From positions 1 through 64,000 of the forward strand of contig JABBOY010000035.1 of NCBI GenBank assembly GCA_012927585.1: a stretch of DNA of 64,000 nt, in the 5' to 3' direction. Shown here piece by piece: positions 8,470 through 18,571 of the stretch. Position 1 is the stretch's first letter, and every line of letters starts with the position of its first letter. The notes under the pieces were generated by a model. It saw only the letters and a program-made list of their open reading frames with translations. It was not told the DNA's origin and searched no databases. This stretch comes from Glaciimonas sp. Lineage in GTDB: Bacteria; Pseudomonadota; Gammaproteobacteria; Burkholderiales; Burkholderiaceae_D. The position numbers and the translations under genes were made by a program.

Positions 8470-8865
8470 TTAGCGGGTTTTACATTCATTGGCAAGCTGC
8501 TGGCCTGCCTTGGCATTCAACAGCATGGATTTGGCTGGAATCTGAATCCAGACATGGCCGCTGGCCGTATCTTCATAGCGCAGCGCACCGGTGGAAGTTG
8601 TAACCGCTCGCAGCGGATATGAACGCCCTTTCCAAGCCACATTGATCGCATCAGGATGCTGCGGGTCGGCACTTACGTCGACCTGATTGCCTAGTTCACA
8701 GCGAAAATTGCCGGCGATCAAAGCTGTTTTGGCAGTTGCCGGCGATTGCAGCATCGGGATCGCAGCAGCTGGCATTGGCTGGGTCTCCGACAACGGCACC
8801 TTGGATGCACAAGAGGCCAGCAAGGCAGTGAAAATCAGGGTGGATGTCAGTCTCAGGGCAATCAT
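8470..8865 (-). CDS. Small lipoprotein, MliC-like
   Basis: A 131-residue protein with a lipoprotein signal (LIFTALLASC, lipid-modified Cys19). The mature domain has FRCELGNQVDV, VAWKGRSYPLRAV, SGALRYED, VWIQIPAKSMLL and a final ECKTR. This resembles the MliC/PliC fold of membrane-bound lysozyme inhibitors, with one Cys near the start and one at the end. The resemblance is by pattern only. It sits inside the prp operon, 37 bases after prpC and 23 before prpD, so it should be expressed with propionate catabolism. A role there is not known to me. Confidence 0.7.
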   Translation of the reverse strand: MIALRLTSTLIFTALLASCASKVPLSETQPMPAAAIPMLQSPATAKTALIAGNFRCELGNQVDVSADPQHPDAINVAWKGRSYPLRAVTTSTGALRYEDTASGHVWIQIPAKSMLLNAKAGQQLANECKTR

Positions 8866-8902
8866 AATTTTCTCCAGTACCGATACGCGTTGGCCGGATT
8901 GG

Positions 8903-10054
8903 CTAGCGTTGGCCGATTGGTACGAATTTTAAATCGTCTGGGCCGACATAATTTGCGGAAGGACGAATAATTTTGTTATCGATGCGTTGTTCGATAATGT
9001 GTGCAGCCCAGCCAGAAGTGCGGGCGATCACGAACAGCGGAGTAAACATCGCTGTTGGCACTCCCATCATGTGATATGACACGGCCGAAAACCAGTCCAG
9101 GTTCGGGAACATTTTTTTAATGTCCCACATCACGGTTTCCAGACGTTCGGCAATGTCGAACATCGCCGTCGAACCGGCTTCCGTAGACAAATTGTGCGCC
9201 ACTTCCTTGATGACCTTGTTGCGCGGGTCGGACACGGTATACACCGGATGGCCGAAACCGATCACGACTTCCTTGTTTTCAACGCGTTTTTTGATGTCGG
9301 CTTCGGCTTCGTCTGGATTATCGTAACGCTTCTGGATTTCGAACGCGGCCTCATTTGCCCCGCCGTGTTTCGGGCCGCGCAAGGCGCCGATCGCACCAGT
9401 GATGGCAGAGTGAATATCGGAACCGGTGCCGGCAATGACGCGGCTGGTGAAAGTCGACGCATTGAATTCATGCTCCGCGTACAGGATCAGCGAAGTGTGC
9501 ATCGCTTTTTCCCATGCAGCCGAGGGTTTCACGCCATGCAGCAGGTGCAGGAAATGGCCGCCGATGGAATTGTCATCGGTTTCAACTTCGATCCGTTTCC
9601 CATTGGTGCTGAAGTGATACCAGTACAGCAACATGGAACCGAATGACGCCATCAGACGGTCGGCGATGTCACGCGCACCTGGGATATTGTGGTCATCTTT
9701 CTCGGGCAATGTGCAGCCGAGTACGGAAATGCCGGTGCGCATCACGTCCATTGGGTGCGATGCGGCAGGCAGCGCTTCCAGCGCAGCCTTGACGCTGGCA
9801 GGCAAGCCGCGCAAGGATTTCAGCTTGGCTTTGTAGCCTTTCAGTTCGGCTGCGGTAGGTAGTTTGCCGTGTACCAGCAAATAGGCGATTTCTTCGAATT
9901 CGCAGGTATCGGCGATATCCAGAATGTCATAGCCGCGGTAATGCAGATCGTTGCCGGTCTTGCCGACGGAACACAGCGCAGTGTTACCTGCAGTGACGCC
10001 GGACAACGCGACGGATTTTTTCGGTTTGAAAGCAACTGCTTGTGATTCATTCAT
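8903..10054 (-). CDS. prpC: 2-Methylcitrate synthase PrpC
   Basis: A 383-residue member of the citrate synthase family that condenses propionyl-CoA with oxaloacetate to 2-methylcitrate. Visible motifs are [13 protein letters not shown] near the N-terminus, [20 protein letters not shown] and [14 protein letters not shown] (catalytic His region), and [13 protein letters not shown]. Length and the short N-terminus fit PrpC rather than the longer hexameric GltA. It is the second gene of the prp operon, about 100 bases after prpB. Confidence 0.93.
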   Translation of the reverse strand: MNESQAVAFKPKKSVALSGVTAGNTALCSVGKTGNDLHYRGYDILDIADTCEFEEIAYLLVHGKLPTAAELKGYKAKLKSLRGLPASVKAALEALPAASHPMDVMRTGISVLGCTLPEKDDHNIPGARDIADRLMASFGSMLLYWYHFSTNGKRIEVETDDNSIGGHFLHLLHGVKPSAAWEKAMHTSLILYAEHEFNASTFTSRVIAGTGSDIHSAITGAIGALRGPKHGGANEAAFEIQKRYDNPDEAEADIKKRVENKEVVIGFGHPVYTVSDPRNKVIKEVAHNLSTEAGSTAMFDIAERLETVMWDIKKMFPNLDWFSAVSYHMMGVPTAMFTPLFVIARTSGWAAHIIEQRIDNKIIRPSANYVGPDDLKFVPIGQR

Positions 10055-10156
10055 TTTTTTAGTCTCCTAACGAAAAAAATCAGTGTAGTGCAGGTTTCTG
10101 CGCCTGCAACCGATGCAGGCACGAAAACCTGTGTTACTGAAAACTGCGCAAATATC

Positions 10157-11044
10157 TTATTTTTTCTGGGCTGCAAACAAGGCGTCCAGATGCTGTTCGA
10201 AGTCGTGGTAATTGATGCGATCGTACAGTTCCATACGGGTTTGCATGCTGTCGATCACATTTTTTTGGGTGCCGTCGCGGCGGATTGCGGTATATACGTT
10301 TTCGGCAGCCTTGTTCATTGCGCGAAAGGCCGACAACGGGTATAGCACCAGGCGAACATCGGCTGACTTCAACTCTTCCACCGTAAACAGCGGCGTAGCG
10401 CCGAACTCGGTGATGTTGGCCAGCACCGGCACCTTGACCGCAGCGGCAAATTTCTGGTACATCGCCAACTCGGTAATCGCTTCCGGGAAAAGCATGTCGG
10501 CACCGGCCTCGACGTAGGCGATGGCACGTTCCAGCGCGGACTCCAGTCCTTCAACTGCCAACGAATCGGTGCGCGCCATGATCACGAAATTCTCATCGGT
10601 ACGGGCATCGACCGCGGCCTTGATGCGGTCCACCATTTCCTGCTTGCTGACAATTTCTTTGTTCGGGCGGTGGCCGCAGCGTTTGGCGCCAACCTGGTCT
10701 TCGATATGCAGCGCGGCAGCACCGAACTTGACCATCGACTTGACGGTGCGCGCGACATTGAACGCGCTGGAGCCAAAACCGGTATCGACATCGACTAACA
10801 GCGGCAGGTCGCAGACATCGGTAATCCGGCGCACGTCGGTCAGCACGTCGTCCAGATTGGAAATGCCCAGGTCGGGTAGACCGAGCGAGCCGGCAGCGAC
10901 ACCGCCACCGGAAAGGTAAATCGCCTTGAACCCGGCACGTTTGGCCAGCAGCGCATGGTTGGCGTTAATCGCGCCAATGACTTGCAACGGGGACTCTTCT
11001 TGCATCGCCTTGCGGAAGGCAGCACCTGCGGAATACAAACTCAT
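10157..11044 (-). CDS. prpB: 2-Methylisocitrate lyase PrpB
   Basis: A 295-residue isocitrate-lyase-superfamily enzyme that splits 2-methylisocitrate into pyruvate and succinate, the last step of the cycle. The catalytic KRCGH is at 121-125, the metal-binding LLVDVDTGF at about 82-90, and [16 protein letters not shown] is intact. It is the first gene of the operon and lies directly behind the sigma-54 type promoter at 11097-11112, divergent from prpR. Confidence 0.94.
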   Translation of the reverse strand: MSLYSAGAAFRKAMQEESPLQVIGAINANHALLAKRAGFKAIYLSGGGVAAGSLGLPDLGISNLDDVLTDVRRITDVCDLPLLVDVDTGFGSSAFNVARTVKSMVKFGAAALHIEDQVGAKRCGHRPNKEIVSKQEMVDRIKAAVDARTDENFVIMARTDSLAVEGLESALERAIAYVEAGADMLFPEAITELAMYQKFAAAVKVPVLANITEFGATPLFTVEELKSADVRLVLYPLSAFRAMNKAAENVYTAIRRDGTQKNVIDSMQTRMELYDRINYHDFEQHLDALFAAQKK

Positions 11045-11096
11045 GTCTTCACCTTATCTGTTGAGAGGTTTCACTGACGTTAACTGCGCACTATAG

Positions 11097-11112
11097 TGCA
11101 AGCGCCGTGCCA
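11097..11112 (-). promoter_or_regulatory. Sigma-54 promoter of the prpBCD operon
   Basis: On the minus strand the sequence reads TGGCAC, five bases, TTGCA: an exact -24/-12 sigma-54 consensus. It lies 53 bases before the prpB start codon. The divergent PrpR is a sigma-54 activator, which makes this the obvious target. Confidence 0.88.
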
Positions 11113-11230
11113 GATTGGCGAAAATGCCAGCGTATGCGCGTTAGAACTTTAAAAACACCTTGCGATTCATTAACTTAAGGAGCTCATAGCGTAGCGTAGA
11201 GCAGCATGTCATTACTTAGTACAAGTAATT

Positions 11231-11302
11231 TTGTTTCAAGCTACGTTACAATCATCGGCATATCTGAAACATTACAAGCACATTGAAACATATTTGAAAC
11301 AT
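11231..11302 (+). promoter_or_regulatory. Cluster of TGAAACAT boxes, candidate PrpR sites
   Basis: TGAAACAT occurs at 11265-11272, 11284-11291 and 11295-11302, with the inverted form TTGTTTCAAG at 11231-11240. The cluster lies 120-200 bases upstream of the sigma-54 promoter, a suitable distance for an enhancer. It also reaches the prpR start, which would allow autoregulation. Assignment to PrpR is an inference. Confidence 0.5.
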
Positions 11303-12956
11303 GCGCCCCAGTCCAAACTCCCACATGCAGAACGACAGCAACAAGGAAAAACCGGTCATCTGGACCGTTTCCGTATCGCGTCTGGCGGACCTATTCCGCG
11401 ACATTACGCTGGAATACGACGATCGCGCCACCATCGAGCCGATTGATCTCGGTTTTGAAGATGCGGCACGCCATATCCGCGAGCGCATGGCAACTGAACG
11501 CTGCGACGCGGTGATTGCCGCCGGCTCAAACGGCGCTTATCTGAAAAGCCGCCTGTCGGTGCCGGTGGTAATCGCCAAGGCCAGCGGCTTTGACGTAATG
11601 CAGGCGCTATCGCGCGCGCGCAAGATCACGCCTGACATCGGCATCATCACCTATCAAAACACGATGCCGGCGCTGAAGGAATTTCAGAACGCATTTGGCT
11701 TTCGCATTGCGCAGCGCAAATATGCCACCGAGGAAGATGCCCGGGCCCAGATCAACGAACTCAAAGCGAGCGGCATCAAAGCCATCGTCGGCGCCGGCCT
11801 GATTACCGATCTGGCTGCGGAAGCCGGACTGGCCGCAGTCTTCGTGTATTCGGCCGCGTCGATCCGGCAAGCCTTCGACGACGCGCTTGAAATCGCCAAA
11901 CTGACGCAACTGGAATCGCAGCGTGGGCGTGGCACACAGTTGGCTGCGGCTGCTGGTATACCTGAGACCTTGCGCGCCAAACACGGCATCACCGATTTGC
12001 GCGGCACATCAAGCGCTATGGAAGCATTGCGGCAAACCGTGGTGCTATATGCCAGATCCCCCGCCACCGTATTAATCCAGGGCGAAACCGGCACCGGCAA
12101 GGAACTGGTGGCGCAAGCGATTCACCGCGAAAATCCACGCATGGACGCCGGCAACCGGCCCTTTGTCGTTGTTAATTGCGGCGCGATTGCAGAATCCCTG
12201 CTGGAGTCGGAATTATTCGGTTATGAAGAAGGTGCATTTACCGGATCACGTCGTGGTGGGCACGCCGGACTGTTCGAGGCGGCCCATCGCGGTACGCTGT
12301 TTCTGGATGAAATCGGCGAAATGCCGCTGACGCTGCAAACCCGGCTGCTGCGGGTACTGGAAGAGCGCGAAATCGTGCGCGTCGGCAGCACCCGGCCGAT
12401 TCCGGTCGATGTGCGCATCATCAGCGCCACCCATTGCGATCTGGAACAGCGCATCCGCGAAGGACGTTTTCGCGCCGATTTGTTTTACCGGTTGGCAGTG
12501 CTGCGCCTGACGCTGCCGCCACTGCGCGAACGCGGTGAAGATCTGGTTGCACTGGCGGTGTGGTGCCTCAAAAACGCGCTAGCCGCGCTCGGCGCCCGTC
12601 CGCATCCCAATCTGCAAGCAGAAATCAATGCGTGCGGTGGATTGCTGCAAAACTATGACTGGCCCGGTAATGTGCGTGAATTACGCAATCTGATGGAGCG
12701 CCTGGCGCTATTTTTGGCAGCCGAACCGCTGCAGGCTATCTCGCCCGGCTTCGTCTTGAGAGTAGCGCCGGAGTTGCTGCAGGCGTCAGATTCAGCAATA
12801 GCGGGCCCGGCGCCTGTCTTGGAACAACCCGCAATGACGCAGGTTGAAAACATTTACCAAACCCTGGCCCGATTCAACGGCAACCGCGCAGCGGCGGCCA
12901 AACACCTCGGCATCAGCCGCACCACGCTGTGGCGCCGAACGCAGACTGGCGAATAA
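11301..12956 (+). CDS. prpR: Propionate catabolism activator PrpR (sigma-54 dependent)
   Basis: A 551-residue activator. Residues about 15-195 form the PrpR_N domain, which senses 2-methylcitrate in known homologues. Then come the AAA+ domain with Walker A GETGTGKE near 259, the sigma-54 contact loop GAFTGSR near 311 and [11 protein letters not shown] (Walker B), and a Fis-type helix-turn-helix at the end ([18 protein letters not shown]). It is divergent from prpB. Two start codons are possible, ATG 11301 and ATG 11325 ([10 protein letters not shown]); the second leaves all TGAAACAT boxes outside the gene. Confidence 0.93.
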   Translation: MRPSPNSHMQNDSNKEKPVIWTVSVSRLADLFRDITLEYDDRATIEPIDLGFEDAARHIRERMATERCDAVIAAGSNGAYLKSRLSVPVVIAKASGFDVMQALSRARKITPDIGIITYQNTMPALKEFQNAFGFRIAQRKYATEEDARAQINELKASGIKAIVGAGLITDLAAEAGLAAVFVYSAASIRQAFDDALEIAKLTQLESQRGRGTQLAAAAGIPETLRAKHGITDLRGTSSAMEALRQTVVLYARSPATVLIQGETGTGKELVAQAIHRENPRMDAGNRPFVVVNCGAIAESLLESELFGYEEGAFTGSRRGGHAGLFEAAHRGTLFLDEIGEMPLTLQTRLLRVLEEREIVRVGSTRPIPVDVRIISATHCDLEQRIREGRFRADLFYRLAVLRLTLPPLRERGEDLVALAVWCLKNALAALGARPHPNLQAEINACGGLLQNYDWPGNVRELRNLMERLALFLAAEPLQAISPGFVLRVAPELLQASDSAIAGPAPVLEQPAMTQVENIYQTLARFNGNRAAAAKHLGISRTTLWRRTQTGE

Positions 12957-12980
12957 AGCATACTAACGGCAGCATATTTC

Positions 12981-13031
12981 ATTACCGCATATTTTATATG
13001 CGGTAATGACCATGTTTATTGACATACTCCC
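12981..13031. repeat. Dispersed palindrome, copy A (between prpR and kup ends)
   Basis: An 11-bp perfect inverted repeat, ATTACCGCATA with TATGCGGTAAT (12981-13007, 5-base AT loop), is followed 17 bases later by ATACTCCC (13024-13031). The same arrangement recurs at 16907-16955, and a diverged form at 26115-26155 and 47311-47351. This copy lies between the converging ends of prpR and kup and could act as a terminator. Confidence 0.65.
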
Positions 13032-13058
13032 ATTATTTTTAATATGTTACACAGGCAC

Positions 13059-14936
13059 TTAAATCTCGACCTGGGTACCCAACTCGATAACCCGGTTAGC
13101 CGGGATGCGATAATAGTCGGCCGCATCGCGGGCATTGCGCGACATGCCGACAAAAAGTTGTTCGCGCCATAGCGCCATGCCGGAGCCCGGAGTGGCAATA
13201 ACGGTCTGGCGGGCGATGAAGAACGAGGTTTCCATCATGTTGAAATCGAACCCATATTCTTTCGATAATTCCAGCGCTTTGGGAATATCCGCCGTGTTCT
13301 TGAAGCCGTAATGCATATCAAGCTGGTAGCAATTGTGTCCCAGGTCATGAATCTGGATACGCTCCGAAAATGGCACCCACGGCACATCGTGCTGATACAC
13401 GGTCAGGAACACTACCCGCTCGTGCAGCACCTTGTTGTGCGACAGGTTGTGCAGCATCGCATGCGGCACACCGTCACCCGGCCCACGCATGAAAATAGCC
13501 ACTCCTGGAACCCGTATCGGCGGGTCGGTAAATAGCGAAGCCAGAAAATCCTCCAGTGGAATTGCATGTTTTTGCAGATTGGCGCGCACCAGTTCGCGTC
13601 CGCGTTTCCATGTCATCATTACCGCAAACATGATGCCGCCCAGCAATAACGGGAACCAGCCGCCATGCAGTATCTTCAGCGCATTGGCAGAGAAGAATGC
13701 CAGATCAATCACGAAAAAGAAGCCGGTGGCGCCGATGCATAACGCAAGATTGTATTTCCAGCCGTAACGCAGGACAAAGAAAGACAGCATTGTGGTTGCT
13801 ATCATGGTGCCCGTCACCGCAATGCCATAAGCTGCCGCCAGGTTGGAAGAAGAACCGAAAGCAAGCACCGCCAAAGCGACTACGCACCACTGCAGCCAAT
13901 TAACCAGCGGAATGTAGATCTGCCCGATTTCCTTTGAGGAGGTTTGAATGATCTTCATGCGCGGTAAAAAACCCAGCGCAATGGCTTGCTTGACCATTGA
14001 ATACGTGCCGGAAATAGTCGCCTGCGAAGCAATGATGGTAGCCACTGTGGACAAGACGATCAGCGGATAAATGCTCCATTCGCCGAGTTGCTGGAAGAAA
14101 GGGTTTGAGACCGCCTCAGGATTACGCAACAACAAGCCGCCCTGACCCAGATAATTCAGCGCCAGCGCCGGAAAAGTGATGAAGAACCAAGCCATGCGCA
14201 CCGGCTTGCGGCCGAAATGCCCCATATCGGCATACAGCGCTTCGGCACCGGTCAAGGTCAGCACAATCGCACCCAGCGCGACAAAAGCGACCCAGCGGTT
14301 GTCATTGAGGAAATAGAGGGCATGCAGCGGGTTCAAGGCGGCAAGAATTTCCGGTGCGTCGATAATATTGACGATGCCCATACCGGCCAAAGTGGCAAAC
14401 CAGAGCAGCATGATAGGCCCAAACCATTTGCCGATGCCGGCGGTACCATTTTTTTGCAACATATACAAACCGGTCAGCAACACCAGCGTCAAAGGCACCA
14501 CATACGGCTTAAAAGCCGGCGTTGCCACCTCCAGCCCTTCCATTGCGGACAAGACCGAAATCGCCGGGGTGATGACACCGTCGCCAAAAAATAGCGCGGC
14601 GCCAAACATGCCCGTCACTAGCAACGGGAAATGCCAGCGCGATAGCGGCCCAACTGAAGTTAAGGTCAGCGACAGCAGCGCCATGATGCCGCCTTCGCCA
14701 TGATTGTCGGCGCGCAGCACTAGCGTGACGTACTTGAGCGAGACCACCACAATCAAGCTCCAGACGATCAGGGAAACCACACCCAGCAAGTTGCTGTGGC
14801 TCAATGCAAGCCCGTGCTGCGCCGAAAAAACTTCTTTCATCGCATACAGCGGACTGGTGCCGATGTCTCCGTAGACAATACCGATGGCAGCCAAAGTTAA
14901 TACCGCCAACCTGCTTTTTGGGTTTTCTGAGGCCAA
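13059..14936 (-). CDS. kup: Potassium uptake protein Kup
   Basis: A 625-residue KUP/HAK/KT potassium transporter, probably a proton-coupled symporter in the inner membrane. The signature GIVYGDIGTSPLYAMKEVF is at about 19-37, followed by some 12 hydrophobic segments up to about residue 440 and a cytoplasmic C-terminal domain. Length is normal. ATG 14936 (MASENPKSRL) fits the family N-terminus. It converges with prpR, with palindrome copy A between them. Confidence 0.93.
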   Translation of the reverse strand: MASENPKSRLAVLTLAAIGIVYGDIGTSPLYAMKEVFSAQHGLALSHSNLLGVVSLIVWSLIVVVSLKYVTLVLRADNHGEGGIMALLSLTLTSVGPLSRWHFPLLVTGMFGAALFFGDGVITPAISVLSAMEGLEVATPAFKPYVVPLTLVLLTGLYMLQKNGTAGIGKWFGPIMLLWFATLAGMGIVNIIDAPEILAALNPLHALYFLNDNRWVAFVALGAIVLTLTGAEALYADMGHFGRKPVRMAWFFITFPALALNYLGQGGLLLRNPEAVSNPFFQQLGEWSIYPLIVLSTVATIIASQATISGTYSMVKQAIALGFLPRMKIIQTSSKEIGQIYIPLVNWLQWCVVALAVLAFGSSSNLAAAYGIAVTGTMIATTMLSFFVLRYGWKYNLALCIGATGFFFVIDLAFFSANALKILHGGWFPLLLGGIMFAVMMTWKRGRELVRANLQKHAIPLEDFLASLFTDPPIRVPGVAIFMRGPGDGVPHAMLHNLSHNKVLHERVVFLTVYQHDVPWVPFSERIQIHDLGHNCYQLDMHYGFKNTADIPKALELSKEYGFDFNMMETSFFIARQTVIATPGSGMALWREQLFVGMSRNARDAADYYRIPANRVIELGTQVEI

Positions 14937-15259
14937 TTACACACCTGTAGGTTGTCATGTTGCATCGCAGCATATTGGATGCCATTTTAAAAAGCAAGTC
15001 GCATTGTTGCATTTCGGCCCCATTGTGTCTGAGATGCAGCACTGCACGGGGTATAGCAATATGGATTTGGAAAATGGTTTTTTGTTTTACCGCACAAAAT
15101 CGGCGCGCCTGCTTCTGGCAACGGTACTGAAAAACAGCCGTTTTTAGGTAAGCACCGAATATACCATTTTAGAGATTGCCGGGCATGTAGCGTTAAAATA
15201 GCGCCCTCCCCGCTGCCGGCATTGTTGCAGCGAGCCTTATTACCGTGTGGAAAATGGTT
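14937..15259. other. Gene-free stretch upstream of kup and the flavoprotein
   Basis: This divergent intergenic region of about 320 bases should hold the promoters of kup and of the flavoprotein gene. I see no convincing small gene, RNA structure or operator in it. Confidence 0.5.
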
Positions 15260-16867
15260 ATGTTGCGACTCAATGAAGTAAAACTGCCGCTGGATCATGC
15301 CGAAGCCGACATCAAGGCTGCCATCCTGGTGCGCCTCGACATTCCCGAGGCGATGCTGGTCAGCTATGCGATATTCAAACGCAGCTACGACGCCCGCAAG
15401 AAAAGTGCCATCGTACTGATTTATGCGTTCGATGTGGTCACGACTGACGACCAGGCGATCCTGCAGCACACACACAAAGACTGCCATATCGGCATCACGC
15501 CGGATACCGGTTACCATTTCGTCGCGCACGCCAGCGGCACCATGAAAACTCGCCCGGTAGTCATTGGAACCGGCCCTTGCGGCCTGTTCGCCGGGTTGAT
15601 TCTGGCGCAGATGGGATTCAATCCGATCATCCTGGAACGCGGCAAAATGGTGCGCGAACGCACCAAGGATACTTGGGGATTGTGGCGCAAAGGAGAACTC
15701 AACCCGGAGTCGAACGTACAATTCGGCGAAGGCGGTGCCGGCACTTTCTCGGATGGCAAGCTGTACAGCCAGATCAAGGACCCCAAACATTTGGGCCGCA
15801 AGGTTTTGACCGAGTTCGTCAAAGCCGGTGCGCCGGAAGAAATTCTGTACGTTAGCAAGCCGCACATCGGCACCTTCCGGCTAGTCAAGATGGTCGAACA
15901 GATGCGCGCTACCATTGAAGCATTGGGTGGCAGCTTTCGCTTCCAGAGCAGAGTTGAAGATATTGAGATCGAAAACGGTCAAGTGCAAGGCGTGGTGCTG
16001 GCCGGTGGTGAACGCATCGAAACCAGACATGTGGTGCTGGCCATCGGTCACAGCGCCCGCGACACTTTCGAGATGCTGCATCGGCGCGGGGTGTATGTGG
16101 AAGCGAAGCCGTTTTCAATCGGGTTCCGGGTCGAGCATCCGCAATCGCTGATCGACAAATGCCGCTTCGGCCCGAATGCCGGCAACCCGATTTTGGGCGC
16201 GGCCGATTACAAACTGGTGCATCACAGCAGCAACGGCCGTGCGGTGTACAGTTTCTGCATGTGCCCGGGCGGCACCGTGGTGGCAGCCACTTCGGAGCCG
16301 GGGCGCGTGGTCACCAACGGCATGAGCCAATACTCGCGCAACGAGCGCAACGCCAACAGCGCAATTGTGGTCGGCATTACGCCGGCAGACTACCCAGGCG
16401 ATCCGCTGGCCGGCATCACTTTCCAGCGCCACTGGGAGTCGCGCGCGTTCGAACTTGGCGGCGGCACTTATCAGGCTCCCGCTCAATTAGTCGGTGACTT
16501 TGTTGCCGGTAAAACTTCAGCCGAATTCGGCAGCGTAATTCCATCCTACCAACCGGGTGTGCAATTGGGCGACCTGTCGACCGCCATCCCCGACTACGCC
16601 ACCGAAGCGATGCGTGAGGCGTTTCCGGCTTTCGACAAGCAGATCAAAGGATTTGCAATGCATGATGCGCTGCTGACTGGGGTTGAAACGCGCACTTCGT
16701 CGCCGATTCGCATCAAACGCAATGATGACGATATGCAAAGCCTGAATACCAGGGGACTGTTTCCAGCCGGTGAAGGCGCCGGTTACGCCGGCGGCATCCT
16801 GTCGGCGGCGGTAGACGGCATCCGGGTCGCCGAAGCGCTGGCACTGAGCATCAACGCCGGCAAGTAA
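15260..16867 (+). CDS. FAD-dependent dehydrogenase of the COG2509 type
   Basis: A 535-residue flavoprotein of the uncharacterised NAD(FAD)-utilising dehydrogenase group. A family-specific N-terminal domain (MLRLNEVKLPLDH; KRSYDARKKSAIVLIY) precedes the dinucleotide-binding motif VIGTGPCGLFAGLILAQMGF at about 100. FGEGGAGTFSDGKLYS and the C-terminal GLFPAGEGAGYAGGILSAA complete the FAD fold. Its substrate is unknown. The frame is open from GTG 15245, but ATG 15260 gives the usual family N-terminus. It converges with ntrC. Confidence 0.85.
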   Translation: MLRLNEVKLPLDHAEADIKAAILVRLDIPEAMLVSYAIFKRSYDARKKSAIVLIYAFDVVTTDDQAILQHTHKDCHIGITPDTGYHFVAHASGTMKTRPVVIGTGPCGLFAGLILAQMGFNPIILERGKMVRERTKDTWGLWRKGELNPESNVQFGEGGAGTFSDGKLYSQIKDPKHLGRKVLTEFVKAGAPEEILYVSKPHIGTFRLVKMVEQMRATIEALGGSFRFQSRVEDIEIENGQVQGVVLAGGERIETRHVVLAIGHSARDTFEMLHRRGVYVEAKPFSIGFRVEHPQSLIDKCRFGPNAGNPILGAADYKLVHHSSNGRAVYSFCMCPGGTVVAATSEPGRVVTNGMSQYSRNERNANSAIVVGITPADYPGDPLAGITFQRHWESRAFELGGGTYQAPAQLVGDFVAGKTSAEFGSVIPSYQPGVQLGDLSTAIPDYATEAMREAFPAFDKQIKGFAMHDALLTGVETRTSSPIRIKRNDDDMQSLNTRGLFPAGEGAGYAGGILSAAVDGIRVAEALALSINAGK

Positions 16868-16906
16868 ACCCGTATTGGAGATGATACTGGTTATGGTATT
16901 TTTAGG

Positions 16907-16955
16907 TACCGCATATATAATATGCGGTAATTACTGCAAAAATATTTATACTCCC
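16907..16955. repeat. Dispersed palindrome, copy B (between flavoprotein gene and ntrC)
   Basis: Arms TACCGCATA and TATGCGGTA (16907-16929) flank an AT loop, and ATACTCCC follows at 16948-16955. Core, orientation and spacing match copy A at 12981-13031. It also lies between two converging genes. Confidence 0.65.
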
Positions 16956-16980
16956 GTATATTTTAAATATGCTAAAAAAT

Positions 16981-18483
16981 CTAATCGTCGCCGGCGCCGT
17001 CTATGCCGAGTTCCTGAATCTTGCGGGTGATTGTGTTGCGACCAATCCCGAGCCGCACCGCCGCATCGTTTTTACGTCCATGCGTATGTTTTAGCGCAGC
17101 CCGAATTAGTACCGATTCAAACTGGCGGCCCAGCACTTCCATTACATCCGGTTGTCCGCCCGCCAGCAAATTGGCCGCTTCCGACTCCAGCAAAGTCTGC
17201 CAGACAGCAGCATCTGCCGCGACCTGACTGGAATGAGCCGGAGCGTAAGCCGACACGTGCGGTGCGCCAACAGCCGGAAGACCGGGAACAAAAGCGGCAG
17301 CGTAACTTGGCGCCGGAGCAACCGCATCCGGCGTGCTCACCAGATCGGGCGGCAAATCCTTGACCTCGACGGTTTGCCCCGGCGCCATCACGGTGATCCA
17401 GTTGCAGAGGTTTTCGAGCTGGCGCACGTTGCCTGGTAAATCCAGTCCAGTCAGGAACTGCATTGCCGGTTCCGACATCCGCTTGGCTTCCACGCCCAAC
17501 TGTGAAGCGCTTTGCACCAAAAAATAGCGGGTCAGCAACGGAATGTCTTCGCGCCGCTCGCGCAAACTGGGCAAACGTAACCGGATCACGTTGAGGCGGT
17601 GATAGAGATCTTCGCGAAACAACCCGTCCTTGACGCGCTGCTCCAGATTCTGATGGGTAGCCGCGATTACGCGCACATTGGCTTTCTGCGGCTGATGGCC
17701 GCCGACCCGGTAAAAATGGCCGTCCGACAGCACCCGCAGCAGGCGTGTTTGCAGATCGAACGGCATGTCGCCGATTTCATCCAGAAACAAGGTGCCACCT
17801 TCGGCTTGTTCGAAGCGGCCGCGACGCGAAGTCTGGGCCCCGGTAAATGCACCGCGTTCATGGCCGAATAATTCGGATTCAAGCAAATCCTTCGGTATCG
17901 CCGCCGTATTCAAGGCAATGAAGGGCTGCGCCGCACGCGGGCTGTGCTTGTGTAACGCGCACGCCACCAGCTCCTTGCCGGAACCGGATTCGCCGGTGAT
18001 CAGCACCGTCACATTCGATTGCGCGAGCCGGCCGATGGCGCGAAACACATCCTGCATGGCCGGTGCCTGGCCCAGGATTTCCGGGGTCTCGCTAATGATT
18101 TGCGGGGCACTGGCTTCACGCAGGCTTTCTTCCAGTGCGCGCCGGATCAGTTCGACCGCCTTTTCCAGATCGAACGGCTTGGCCAGATACTCGAAAGCAC
18201 CGCCCTGAAAAGCCGCCACAGCGGAGTCCAGATCCGAGAACGCCGTCATGATGATCACCGGCAAACCCGGATACTGGGTCTTTACGGTTTGCAATAATTC
18301 AAGACCGGAAGCACCCGGCATGCGGATATCGGACACCAGCACCTGTGGTGTTTCGTTAGCCAGCGCAGCAATCGCATCGCGCGCATTGGTGAAACTTCGG
18401 GTGATCAGGTTTTCACGCGCCAGCGCTTTTTCCAGCACCCAGCGTATCGATTCGTCGTCGTCAACAATCCAGATTGGCTTCAT
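16981..18483 (-). CDS. ntrC: Nitrogen regulator NtrC (sigma-54 activator)
   Basis: A 500-residue response regulator of nitrogen metabolism. The receiver domain has the acidic cluster DDDES (8-12) and phospho-acceptor Asp52 (VSDIRMPG). The AAA+ domain has GESGSGKE near 165, GAFTGAQ near 216 and LFLDEIGDMPF. The Fis-type helix-turn-helix at the end reads NDAAVRLGIGRNTITRKIQ. It follows ntrB by about 90 bases on the same strand. Its likely targets include glnA at 20442-21857, which has matching upstream sites. Confidence 0.93.
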   Translation of the reverse strand: MKPIWIVDDDESIRWVLEKALARENLITRSFTNARDAIAALANETPQVLVSDIRMPGASGLELLQTVKTQYPGLPVIIMTAFSDLDSAVAAFQGGAFEYLAKPFDLEKAVELIRRALEESLREASAPQIISETPEILGQAPAMQDVFRAIGRLAQSNVTVLITGESGSGKELVACALHKHSPRAAQPFIALNTAAIPKDLLESELFGHERGAFTGAQTSRRGRFEQAEGGTLFLDEIGDMPFDLQTRLLRVLSDGHFYRVGGHQPQKANVRVIAATHQNLEQRVKDGLFREDLYHRLNVIRLRLPSLRERREDIPLLTRYFLVQSASQLGVEAKRMSEPAMQFLTGLDLPGNVRQLENLCNWITVMAPGQTVEVKDLPPDLVSTPDAVAPAPSYAAAFVPGLPAVGAPHVSAYAPAHSSQVAADAAVWQTLLESEAANLLAGGQPDVMEVLGRQFESVLIRAALKHTHGRKNDAAVRLGIGRNTITRKIQELGIDGAGDD

Positions 18484-18571
18484 AGTCTCTTGTATCTCCC
18501 GCGTTTTATGTCACGCATGCATGTCACGTCTGCTTCGCGCTCGTTGCGTGGCGACCGCCATCGCCATGCCA

